In this document: positions 1 to 7,025 of the stretch, piece by piece | Numbering within the stretch: position 1 is the first letter of the stretch | Layout of the letters: each line of letters begins with the position of its first letter | Assembly (NCBI GenBank): GCA_949747745.1 | Contig: CATKFT010000259.1 | Location: forward strand, 1-7,953 | Length of the DNA stretch: 7,953 nucleotides | Source of the DNA: an uncultured Clostridia bacterium | GTDB lineage: Bacteria > Bacillota_A > Clostridia > TANB77 > CAG-508 | Direction: 5' to 3' | The notes under the pieces: model-generated | The model's database searches: none | What the model saw: the letters and a program-made list of their open reading frames with translations, nothing else | What the model was told of the DNA's origin: nothing | Made by a program: the position numbers and the translations under genes

Positions 1-264
1 AAAGAAGCAAATAGTAATAAAGTAAAAAAACAACTAACAAATACATATTCTTTTTATAATAATTATATGGAAATAAAAAATATAAATAATACTGTAAAAC
101 TTAAGTATTACAAATTATATAAAATTTTTGAAACTAAAGATTGTTTTTATTTATACATAAATAAAAATTATTCCTATGTTTTATCTAAAGATAAATTTTC
201 TGTTGGAAACTCTGCAGATTTTTATAAATTTATAAAGAAAAAATTATGGTATAAACTACTATAA
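1..264 (+). CDS. YcxB-like protein, C-terminal part (5' end outside window)
   Basis: The frame is open from base 1 to the TAA at 262-264 (87 residues visible), so this is the tail of a longer gene. The first in-frame ATG (67) has no good ribosome site and lies inside the domain, so it is not the start. The protein text resembles the C-terminal domain of YcxB-like proteins: an aromatic strand (YSFYNNYMEI), then KLYKIFETKDCFYLYINK, a strand with a K-D-K-F turn, and a basic FIKKK tail. In that family two N-terminal membrane helices normally precede this domain, and they would lie upstream of the window. The function of the family is not established. The single Gly codon here (GGA in SVGN) is normal and the gene has no CGG. 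The family call rests on pattern memory, not on a search. Confidence 0.7.
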   Translation, partial: KEANSNKVKKQLTNTYSFYNNYMEIKNINNTVKLKYYKLYKIFETKDCFYLYINKNYSYVLSKDKFSVGNSADFYKFIKKKLWYKLL

Positions 265-388
265 AAACAAATTGACCTAATTATCGTTTTTGTTAATTGT
301 AGCATTTTTTAGAATTGTCAATGTCTATATCATAATTTTTATCTTAAAAAATGTCAGTTTATGATAGCTGAACTTATTTTAATAACAT

Positions 389-422
389 TACCAAATTTAT
401 TTTGCAAAAAGTAAATTTGGTA
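389..422 (+). terminator. Hairpin terminator candidate downstream of the YcxB-like gene
   Basis: An 11-bp perfect stem (389-399 with 412-422, arms TACCAAATTTA and TAAATTTGGTA) encloses a 12-nt loop. It is followed on the + strand by a T-rich run (TTTTGTTAAATTTTCCTTTT), which suits rho-independent termination of the + gene ending at 264. On the - strand the sequence after the hairpin is less T-rich, so it would be a weaker stop for the ABC operon that ends at about 495. I see no gene in the rest of 265-483. Confidence 0.6.
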
Positions 423-494
423 TTTTGTTAAATTTTCCTTTTGTTTTGTGAACAATGGAGATATTTTAAAAATTTTTTATATGTTACGCAATCT

Positions 495-2333
495 TTATCC
501 GTTCTTCGATTTCAAATTGTGAATTATACAAATCGCTATAGAAACCGCCTTTTTCTAATAAATCCTCATGTGTTCCCTGTTCTACTATATCACCATGGTT
601 CATTACTAATATTAAATCTGCATTTTGTATTGTTGATAATCTATGTGCTATTATGAAACTTGTTCTTCCTTTCATTAAATTATCCATTGCTGCTTGTATC
701 TGTTGTTCTGTTCTTGTGTCTATTGAACTTGTTGCTTCATCTAGTATTAATATTTTAGGATCTGCTAATATTACACGTGCTATTGTTAGTAATTGTTTTT
801 GCCCTCCTGATATATTTGACGATTCTTCATTTATTACCATATCATATGCTTTTGGTAGTGTTTTTATAAAATGATGTACATGTGCTGATTTTGCAGCTTC
901 TATTACTTGTGCATCTGCTACTTCAGGTTTTGCATACCTTATGTTCTCCTTTACTGTTCCAGAAAATAACCAAGTATCTTGTAATACCATTCCAAACATC
1001 TTACGTAAGTCTCCACGGTCAAAGTCTTTTATGTTATGTCCATCTATTAATATTTTTCCACTATTTACATCATAAAATCTCATTAATAATTTTACTATTG
1101 TAGTTTTTCCAGCTCCTGTTGGTCCTACTATTGCTATTTTTTGCCCTTGCTTTATTGTAGCACAAAAATCGTTTATTATGGTTTTTTCTTCATCATATCC
1201 AAAATGAACATGGTCAAATGTTACATTTCCTTTTATATCGTCAGTAGATACTGTCTTTTCTAGTGTTTGTTCTTCTTCTTTTTCTTCTAAAAATATAAAT
1301 ACCCTTTCAGCTGCTGCAATCATTGATTGTAACATACTAGATACTTGTGCTATTTGGTTTATTGGCTGTGTAAATTGTTTATTATATTGTATAAAACTTT
1401 GAATATTTCCTACTGTTATTCTTCCATTTACTGCTAAATAACCTCCAAGTATTGCTACTCCTACATATCCGTACATTTCCTAAAAAGTTCATTATTGGAT
1501 GTATTAATCCAGATAAAAATTGTGATTTCCAACCTGATTTATATAGTTCTTTATTCGCTCTTTTAAATTCTTCTATTGCCTGCTTTTCTCCATTAAATGC
1601 TTTTACTATTGTATGCCCTGCATATATTTCTTCTACTTGACCGTTTACATGTCCTAAGTAGTCTTGTTGACTGGCAAAATATTTTTGTGACTTTCCTACA
1701 ATTATTCCTACTAAAAATATTGTTATTGGTAAAATTATTAATGATACTAAAGTCATTTCCCAACTTATAGAAAACATCATTATTAATATTCCTATTAATG
1801 TACATATAGATGTTATTATTTGTGTTACACTTTGGTTTAAGTTCTGGCTTAAAGTATCTATATCATTTGTTATTATTGATAATGTTTCTCCATTTGTTCT
1901 TTTATCAAAATAATGCATTGGAAGTTTATTTATTTTTGTTATTATATCATTTCTTAATTTATATGTTAGTTTTTGTGATATATTTGTCATTATAAAACCT
2001 TGTATTAGTGAAAATGTTGCACTAATTATGTATAATGATAGAAGTGTTAATAGTATAGTCGCTATTTTCTCAAAGTTTATTCCAGCTCCTCCTTGGTATT
2101 TACTTATTATTCCGATTAAATATTTCTGTTGTTGCATTTCCTAATATTTTAGGACCTACTACCATAAATATTGTACTTCCTATTGCAAATATTATTACTA
2201 TTGCAAGTGCTAATTTGTATTTTGATAGATAATCTTTTATTAGTTTTTTTGTAGTTTTCTTAAAATCATTTGCTTTTTCTATCTTACCTGGTCCCATATG
2301 ACTTATTATAGGTCCTCTTTTTTCATTCGCCAT
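495..2333 (-). CDS. Heterodimeric ABC exporter, canonical (catalytic) subunit, with three CGGA = Gly sites
   Basis: This is an ABC-type exporter half-transporter (membrane domain plus ATPase domain), probably for drugs or lipophilic compounds, pairing with the upstream gene product. The start ATG at 2331-2333 (MANEKRG) has AAAGGAG upstream; an earlier ATG at 2360 precedes that site and is rejected. With CGGA read as Gly it is 611 residues, normal for the BmrD/TM288-type partner. The membrane domain covers about residues 30-350. The ATPase domain has Walker A GPTGAGKTT (403-411), signature ISGGQ (507-511), Walker B ILILDE with catalytic Glu532, and H-loop His563, so this subunit carries the complete catalytic residues. 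Read normally, it breaks at 2111-2114 (Gly74) and 1468-1471 (Gly288). At 498-501 a third CGGA would give Gly611 then TAA; if CGG were Arg there, the protein would end RIKIA with its stop at 484. Confidence 0.9.
498..501 (-). other. CGGA site, ambiguous (Gly then stop, or Arg)
   Basis: Read on the - strand the order is GAA GAA CGGA TAA. As CGGA = Gly the ABC protein ends FEIEEG-stop at 495. As Arg it continues five residues (RIKIA) to a TAA at 484. Both are open, so this site alone proves nothing. It fits the rule set by the other thirteen. Confidence 0.5.
1468..1471 (-). other. CGGA read as Gly288 of the catalytic ABC subunit
   Basis: On the - strand the codons are AAT GTA CGGA TAT GTA GGA. 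Dropping the C joins NFLGNV to GYVGVAILGG, the usual run of this membrane helix. Zero-frame reading leaves the conserved frame and stops at 1382. Confidence 0.9.
2111..2114 (-). other. CGGA read as Gly74 of the catalytic ABC subunit
   Basis: On the - strand the codons are TTT AAT CGGA ATA ATA AGT. Dropping the C joins ATTEIFNG to IISKYQGGAGINF, the expected first extracellular loop. Zero-frame reading stops five codons later, near 2100. Confidence 0.9.
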
Positions 2334-2391
2334 CTGATTTCTCCTTTCTTTTAATTGCAATTCATTAGAAATTTTTTCTATATGATTTTCT

Positions 2392-4127
2392 TTATTCTAA
2401 TTCTTCCTTAGATAGTTGAGATAATGCTATTTCTCTATATGTTTCGCATGTTTTCATTAATTCCTCATGTTTGCCAATTCCTACTATTTTTCCTTCTTCT
2501 AATACTATTATTTGGTCTGCATTTAAAATTGTACTTATTCTTTGTGCAACTATTATTACAGTTTTTTCTTTTGTTATTTCTGATAGTGCAGTTCTTAAGT
2601 TTGCATCTGTTTTTAAGTCTAGTGCTGAAAAACTATCATCAAATATAAATATTTCTGGATTTTTTGCTATTGCTCTTGCTATTGATAAACGCTGTTTTTG
2701 TCCTCCCGATACGTTATTTCCTCCTTGTGCTATTTCTGATTTATATTTTCCTTCTTTATCTTCTATAAACTCTACTGCTTGAGCAATACTTGCTGCTTTT
2801 TGCATTTCTTCATCACTCATTTCAGGTTTAGAATATTTTATATTTGTTTCTATTGTTCCTGAAAATAGTATTCCTTTTTGTGGCACGAATCCTATTTTTT
2901 GTCTTAACTCTTCTTGTTTTGCCTCTTTTATATTTATACCATCTACTAGTAATTCTCCTCCTGTTACATCATAAAAACGTGGTATTAGATTTACTATTGT
3001 AGATTTTCCGTGAACCTGTTTGACCTATTATTGCTGTTGTTTTTCCTGGTTTTGCTGTAAATGTTATATCTGTTAATAATTCTTGGTCCGCATCTGGATA
3101 TCTAAATGATACATTTTTAAATTCTACAATTCCTTTTTTGGTTTCATCAAACTCTTTTGGTTCATCTTGGTCTTTTATTCTAGGTAAAGTTTCTAGTACT
3201 TCATTTATACGTTTTGCTGATACACTTGCTCTTGGTAACATTATTGATATCATAGATATCATTAGAAAACTCATTATTATTTGCATTGTATATTGTATAA
3301 ATGCCATCATATCTCCTACTTGTATTACACCACTATCTACATTTTGTCCTCCTACCCATATAATTAGTAAAGTTACGCCATTCATTATTAGCATTAAACC
3401 TGGCATCATTATAGTCATTGTTCTATTTACAAATATATTAGTTTTCATTAAATTTTTATTTGCTATTTCAAATCTTTCTTCTTCTTTTTTTTCTTTGTTA
3501 AACGCTCTAATTACAGGTAATCCTGTAAGAATTTCACGTGATACTAAGTTTAGTTTATCTATTAATTCTTGTAATTTTTTAAATTTTGGCATTGCTATAA
3601 TAAATAGAGTAAGTACTATTGCTATAACACAAAGTATTGCAAAACCTATAATCCATGCCATACTAGAATTAGAATTTGCAAGTACTCTAATAAATCCACC
3701 TATTCCCATTATTGGTGCATATACTACTACTCTAAATAGCATACTTATTAACATTTGTATTTGTTGTATATCATTTGTACTACGTGTAATTAATGATGCT
3801 GTAGAAAAGTTTGTAAATTCTTCCTTACTAAAGCTTAGTACTTTTTTAAATACTTTTTCTCTTAGAGTTTCTCCAAGTCTTGCTGAAACCCTTGAAGACA
3901 CTAGCATTATTACTATTGCAGATGTCATACTAATTATTGCAATTCCAAGCATTTGTAACCCTTGAATAAATATGTAATTTGTATTACCGTTCTACTATTC
4001 CAACATTTACTATTTTTGATGTATAGCTTGGAAGTTCAAGGTCTGCCCATGCTTGAACACAAAGTAATATCACAATTAGTATTACATCCATCCATGATTT
4101 TTTTAGATTTCTTAATACTTTTAACAT
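2392..4127 (-). CDS. Heterodimeric ABC exporter, degenerate-site subunit, with two CGGN = Gly sites
   Basis: This is the first gene of the exporter operon and the partner of the gene ending at 495; 58 bp separate its TAA from the next ATG. The start ATG at 4125-4127 follows AAGGAGG. Reading CGGN as Gly gives 577 residues, normal for the BmrC/TM287-type partner. The N-terminal helix (MLKVLRNLKKSWMD...) and six-helix membrane domain run to about residue 310. The ATPase domain has Walker A GQTGSGKS (368-375), signature VSGGQ (472-476) and Walker B FIFDD, where Asp497 replaces the catalytic Glu. Gln528 replaces the H-loop His (AQRIST). That pair of replacements marks the non-catalytic site in known heterodimeric exporters. 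Read normally the gene breaks at 3986-3989 (Gly47), where the next codon is TAA, and at 3007-3010 (Gly373, inside Walker A). No other lesion is visible. Confidence 0.92.
3007..3010 (-). other. CGGA read as Gly373, the Walker A glycine
   Basis: On the - strand the codons are GGT TCA CGGA AAA TCT ACA. Read as Gly this gives GQTGSGKST, a perfect Walker A. In zero frame it gives GSRKIYN and destroys the nucleotide site and everything after it. Confidence 0.95.
3986..3989 (-). other. CGGT read as Gly47 of the degenerate ABC subunit
   Basis: On the - strand the codons are GTA GAA CGGT AAT ACA AAT. Read as Gly it joins KIVNVGIVEG to NTNYIFIQG, the normal link between the first helix and the second. 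In zero frame the codon after CGG is TAA, so normal reading would give only 47 residues. Confidence 0.93.
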
Positions 4128-4163
4128 TTTTTCCTCCTTGTTAGTACTTTTTTTGCTTTTATA

Positions 4164-4185
4164 ATATCATATTATAATATGATAT
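4164..4185. promoter_or_regulatory. Perfect 22-bp palindrome, probable operator of the ABC operon
   Basis: The half-sites ATATCATATTA and TAATATGATAT are exact reverse complements with no spacer. The palindrome covers the -10 box and start region of the - strand promoter at 4174-4202, the usual place for a MarR- or TetR-type repressor site in front of a drug exporter. No regulator gene lies in the window, so the binding protein is unknown. AT-rich DNA yields chance palindromes, but 22 perfect bases in this position is more than expected. Confidence 0.55.
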
Positions 4186-4202
4186 ACATCGTTATTTGTC
4201 AA
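4174..4202 (-). promoter_or_regulatory. Sigma-A type promoter of the ABC exporter operon
   Basis: On the - strand TTGACA (4202-4197) is a perfect -35 box. A 17-nt spacer leads to TATTAT (4179-4174), a good -10. Transcription would start near 4167, giving a leader of about 40 nt before the ATG at 4127 with its AAGGAGG site. Confidence 0.7.
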
Positions 4203-4238
4203 TATTTGTATTGTAAAGTTTTTGTAAATTCTTTGTTA

Positions 4239-4350
4239 CTGTTCAGACTACATATAGCTTATTAATTTTCTCAATATGTTGGAACTCTAAATTTTTATTA
4301 AAATGTCTTAAATTTGGTTTTCATAATGAAAATTTTTATAGTCTGAACAG
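4239..4350. repeat. Widely spaced 12-bp inverted repeat in the divergent intergenic region
   Basis: CTGTTCAGACTA (4239-4250) is matched exactly by its reverse complement TAGTCTGAACAG (4339-4350), with 88 bp between. It lies between the two divergent promoters, outside both -35 boxes. It could be two sites for one regulator bound by looping, or the remnant ends of a small mobile sequence. There is no gene between the arms. Confidence 0.5.
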
Positions 4351-4371
4351 CAATGTTTTTGTCTTTTCGTG

Positions 4372-4400
4372 TTGACTTTTACTTTTTACTATGTTAATAT
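4372..4400 (+). promoter_or_regulatory. Promoter of the coiled-coil repeat gene
   Basis: TTGACT (4372-4377), a 17-nt spacer and TAATAT (4395-4400), preceded by TG at 4392-4393 (extended -10). Transcription would start near 4407, about 60 nt before the ATG at 4470. It is divergent from the ABC operon promoter. Confidence 0.65.
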
Positions 4401-4469
4401 TTTAAAAAGGGAAGTTTTTATAACATTGGGCTATTTATTTTATGCAAAAAAGATAGGAGGTGAAGTCCA

Positions 4470-4919
4470 ATGGAAGATACACAAAACTACTCTACTATAG
4501 TAAATATGCTTATAGGAATTAATCAAACACTTTCACAAATGCAAAATTCAATGATATTACGTGATGAATTTACAAATTCGATGTCTCAAATGCGTGATGA
4601 ATTTGCTAATTCAATGGCACAAATGCGTAATGAATTTACTAATTCTATGGCACAAATGCGTAATGAATTTACTAATTCTATGTCTCAAATGCGTGAAAAA
4701 ACTGATATGTCAATCTCCAATCTACGTGAAGAACTTTGTGAATCAATTACACAAATGCGTAAAGAATTTAATTCTAGGTTTGATTTGCTTGAAAAAAAGG
4801 TTGATAAAAATTCAAATAATATAATGAAGCTCCAAAAAGAAGTTATTGATTTAAGAGATGATTTTTATACTGTTTACGATTTAGAAATAGACACTCGTAA
4901 ACATTTAAAGTTAAACTAA
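4470..4919 (+). CDS. Small coiled-coil protein made of 11-residue repeats
   Basis: The protein has 149 residues. Its start ATG has a very strong ribosome site (AGGAGGTGA, 4455-4463). There is no signal peptide or membrane helix, so it is probably cytoplasmic. Residues 30-106 form seven consecutive 11-residue units of the pattern (L/M)RxEFxNSMxQ, the first four nearly identical and the last three diverged. Hydrophobic residues at fixed positions with charged residues between them indicate a long helix that forms a coiled coil. The C-terminal part (107-149) is also heptad-like and charged. I do not recognise a family with a known function. Similar bacterial repeat helices serve as scaffolds or oligomerisation rods, but that is only a guess. 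It has its own promoter and terminator and is not in an operon with its neighbours. It has almost no glycine and no CGG codon, so it cannot test the CGGN rule. Confidence 0.85.
   Translation: MEDTQNYSTIVNMLIGINQTLSQMQNSMILRDEFTNSMSQMRDEFANSMAQMRNEFTNSMAQMRNEFTNSMSQMREKTDMSISNLREELCESITQMRKEFNSRFDLLEKKVDKNSNNIMKLQKEVIDLRDDFYTVYDLEIDTRKHLKLN
4557..4787 (+). repeat. Tandem 33-bp coding repeat (seven units, four well conserved)
   Basis: In-frame 33-bp units encode the 11-residue motif of the coiled-coil protein. Units at 4557-4688 are highly similar at the DNA level (ATGCGTGATGAATTTGC and ATGCGTAATGAATTTAC starts), which suggests recent duplication. Units at 4689-4787 have diverged. Copy number may vary between strains through slippage or recombination. 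Confidence 0.85.
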
Positions 4920-4938
4920 AATTTTATAACTATTATAG

Positions 4939-4993
4939 AAATATCCTAAAATAAACTATACAATTTTTTGTATTTATCTATTTTAGGATATTT
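4939..4993. terminator. Bidirectional hairpin terminator between convergent genes
   Basis: A 15-bp perfect stem (AAATATCCTAAAATA at 4939-4953, complement at 4979-4993) encloses 25 nt. The loop can form its own short ATACAA/TTGTAT stem around a T run. T-rich sequence follows on the + strand, and the + strand A run before the stem gives U residues on the - strand. It sits 20 nt after the coiled-coil stop and 43 nt beyond the DUF2207 stop, so it can serve both. Confidence 0.8.
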
Positions 4994-5035
4994 TTAATTT
5001 TTGTAACTTATATGAATTATAGTATAATTTAAGCT

Positions 5036-6931
5036 CTATCTTCCACCCATTCCGTCCGTCCTCCTCCTCCGAAACCTCCGTCCGGCTAGAAAAGCCTCCG
5101 TCCTCCTCCTGTTCCTGAAGAATAATTTGTGGCACTATGGTATGATGTTGTTACTGAATTGTTTAACGAATTTATAAATGATGTTTCAAAATTATTTCCA
5201 TACATTAAGTACATATATGTATATCCATGCGTATTTAAATATTCTGCATCTAATAATTGTGGATATACTATCTTTAATTGTTTTAATACCTTATTTGCTA
5301 TCCCGAAAGCTGTAGCATATACTAAATATTTTTCCCATAATATTAATTCAGGTACTTCTTTATCTTTTATTAATGAAAAATCTTCCATGTATTTTTTTAG
5401 TGCTACCCATTTTTCTTTTTCATTTATTCCTTTTTCAGTTAGTCTATTATATCTTGATGATATTTTAAAACAATATACTGATGCAATAATTGCTGGTATT
5501 ATTAAAACTTGCATTAATGGTATACTTATTATACTTAAAAATATATAACCCACTGCTTTTAATGTCCAATCTTTATACTTATTTATTAACTTTTCATCAT
5601 AATTCCCTTTTTCTTCTTGCATTTCTTTTGCTTCATTTTCTATTCTTCTAAATGCTGTAAATATAGTGCTTGAGTGTCCATTTGCATATTTTTCAAATTC
5701 TTTCATTGTAAAAGCTTTTTCTTCTTTTTTTGGTATTTTTTGTAATATTTCATATACTATTTTTTCATCTTTTGTAAGTAATTGCCCATCATCTTTTAAA
5801 AGTGTTACTTTTATTTGATTTTTTCTATCTCCTATCACTTCAAAACTCAGATATTTTTTCATACACAAATCTAACATTGTCGCTGATACAATTTTGCTTA
5901 TGTTATATTGTAAGCCTGTAGTTTTAAAATAGTATAAAAATCCTGCTCCTGCTGGAGTCTCATTTTCATCTGGTATATCTCTATAATAATCTAATTTTTG
6001 TTCTGGTTTTATTATTTTATTAGCCTTTAACTCTTTACGATATTTTGTAATCTTTTTAATTATAACAATTGTTAATATAATTCCTATTAAATTTGTTATA
6101 ATTAATCCAATAATTATAGCTATTTTTATTAATCTTTTATTTCTTACTATTTTTTCTCTTTTTTCATTTGCCTCATTTGCCCATGTTTGTTCCTCTTCTA
6201 ATATAGTATTTAATTTATTTTGATTTAATTTATTTAAGTTTCCGATTAAACATACTTGTAGGTGTTACTACTCTTGCTTCTAACATTGTATTTTTAGCTA
6301 AATTTTCTACTGAAAATCTTACAGTATCATTTGATATTTTTTCAATATTTCCATTTAATGGTCCATGTGCCCATACTCTTAAATCTTCAATATTTAAAAC
6401 TTCTTGTGGTAATTGTATTGTTCCTTCTAAGAAATTTACTGGAATTTCAGATTCTGTATTTATAAATTGCCAATAAAATTCTGAGCAATCGTTATAATTC
6501 TTTACTGCATCTATAACTTTATAGCTAATTTTATAAGTCTTAATTGCATCTTTGGCATGTGCTCCCCAAGCTATTTCAAATTTTCCCTTATACATTAATG
6601 CATAAAAGCAATTTTTATCTACATGATATTTATATTGGTTAATTCTAGTAAAATTAACATTTCTGTTTAGATTTACTTCTTGTACTTTAACATTAGTTAT
6701 TTCTTTATATTTAGAAGTATCAACTTCAAAGGTTTTAAAAAGAGTATTTGTATCATCTATACTAATTCTCCAGTTTTCAATTATATCAGCTGAACCATCT
6801 AAATTTAGTTTTACATCATAAGTTAAATTCTTAAGCCTAAGACCACCACTTGCATATGCAGTATTTGTTAAAAGCAATATCCCTAAAAATATAAATATAC
6901 AAAAAAATATTTTCTTAAGTAACTTTCCCAT
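5036..6931 (-). CDS. DUF2207 membrane protein with glycine-rich tail and six CGGA = Gly sites
   Basis: This is a predicted surface-exposed membrane protein of the DUF2207 family, whose function is unknown. The start ATG at 6929-6931 follows AAAGGAG. Reading CGGA as Gly gives 629 residues, typical for the family. Residues 1-28 are a signal peptide (KK, hydrophobic core, AYA-S). The extracellular DUF2207 domain runs to about 230, a helix follows at 267-294, paired helices at about 458-487, and then the family's C-terminal cytoplasmic region (ILWEKYLVYATAFGIANKV). The tail from about 605 is almost pure Gly and ends MGGR-TAG, as in other family members. Normal reading breaks first at 6241-6244 (Gly230) and again in the tail, where five CGGA units lie within 50 bases. 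Removing six C's leaves 1890 bases, exactly 630 codons. The 5040-5110 region makes sense in no other frame. Confidence 0.88.
5051..5058 (-). other. Tandem CGGACGGA read as Gly-Gly
   Basis: On the - strand four plain GGA codons are followed by CGGA CGGA ATG GGT GGA AGA TAG. Two extra C's in a row shift the frame by two. Read as Gly-Gly they restore the MGGR end of the DUF2207 protein. Confidence 0.88.
5077..5084 (-). other. Tandem CGGACGGA read as Gly-Gly
   Basis: On the - strand TCT AGC CGGA CGGA GGT TTC GGA. Read as Gly-Gly it gives FSSGGGFGG, the normal DUF2207 tail pattern. Confidence 0.88.
5097..5100 (-). other. CGGA read as Gly in the DUF2207 tail
   Basis: On the - strand GGA GGA GGA CGGA GGC TTT TCT AGC. 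Read as Gly it continues SSGTGGGGGFSS. Zero-frame reading gives GGGRRLF and a stop at 5086. Confidence 0.9.
6241..6244 (-). other. CGGA read as Gly230 of the DUF2207 protein
   Basis: On the - strand TTT AAT CGGA AAC TTA AAT. Read as Gly it joins the extracellular domain (TPTSMFNG) to 121 uninterrupted codons (NLNKLNQNK..., then a membrane helix) that lead into the downstream open frame. Zero-frame reading stops at 6230. Confidence 0.92.
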
Positions 6932-6961
6932 TTACTTCTCCTTTTCAAATTTTCTATTTCT

Positions 6962-6990
6962 ATTTTATTCTTTTTATAGGAAAATTACAA
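6962..6990 (-). promoter_or_regulatory. Candidate promoter of the DUF2207 gene
   Basis: On the - strand TTGTAA (6990-6985), a 17-nt spacer and TAAAAT (6967-6962). The ATG at 6931 is about 25 nt beyond the expected start. The -35 is imperfect and the region is very AT-rich, so this is moderate evidence. The DUF2207 gene could instead be read through from the ATPase gene 94 bp upstream. Confidence 0.4.
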
Positions 6991-7025
6991 TTATTTTTTA
7001 TAAAATTTTGTAGTTATATTTTCCA

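Noticed and set aside
1382..1805. Split reading of the catalytic ABC gene as separate short proteins
   Set aside because: Pieces such as 1382-2137 and 484-1476 overlap in different frames and join exactly at a CGGA. They are one gene.
3138..3965. A long + strand open frame of 275 codons opposite the ABC gene
   Set aside because: It is the antisense shadow of a real membrane-transporter gene; it has low-complexity Ile/Ser composition, no ribosome site and no recognisable domain.
6932..7025. Hairpin terminator after the ATPase gene
   Set aside because: GGAAAATTACAA and TTGTAGTTATATTTTCC can pair only with a five-base bulge and there is no clear T tract, so termination here is unsupported.
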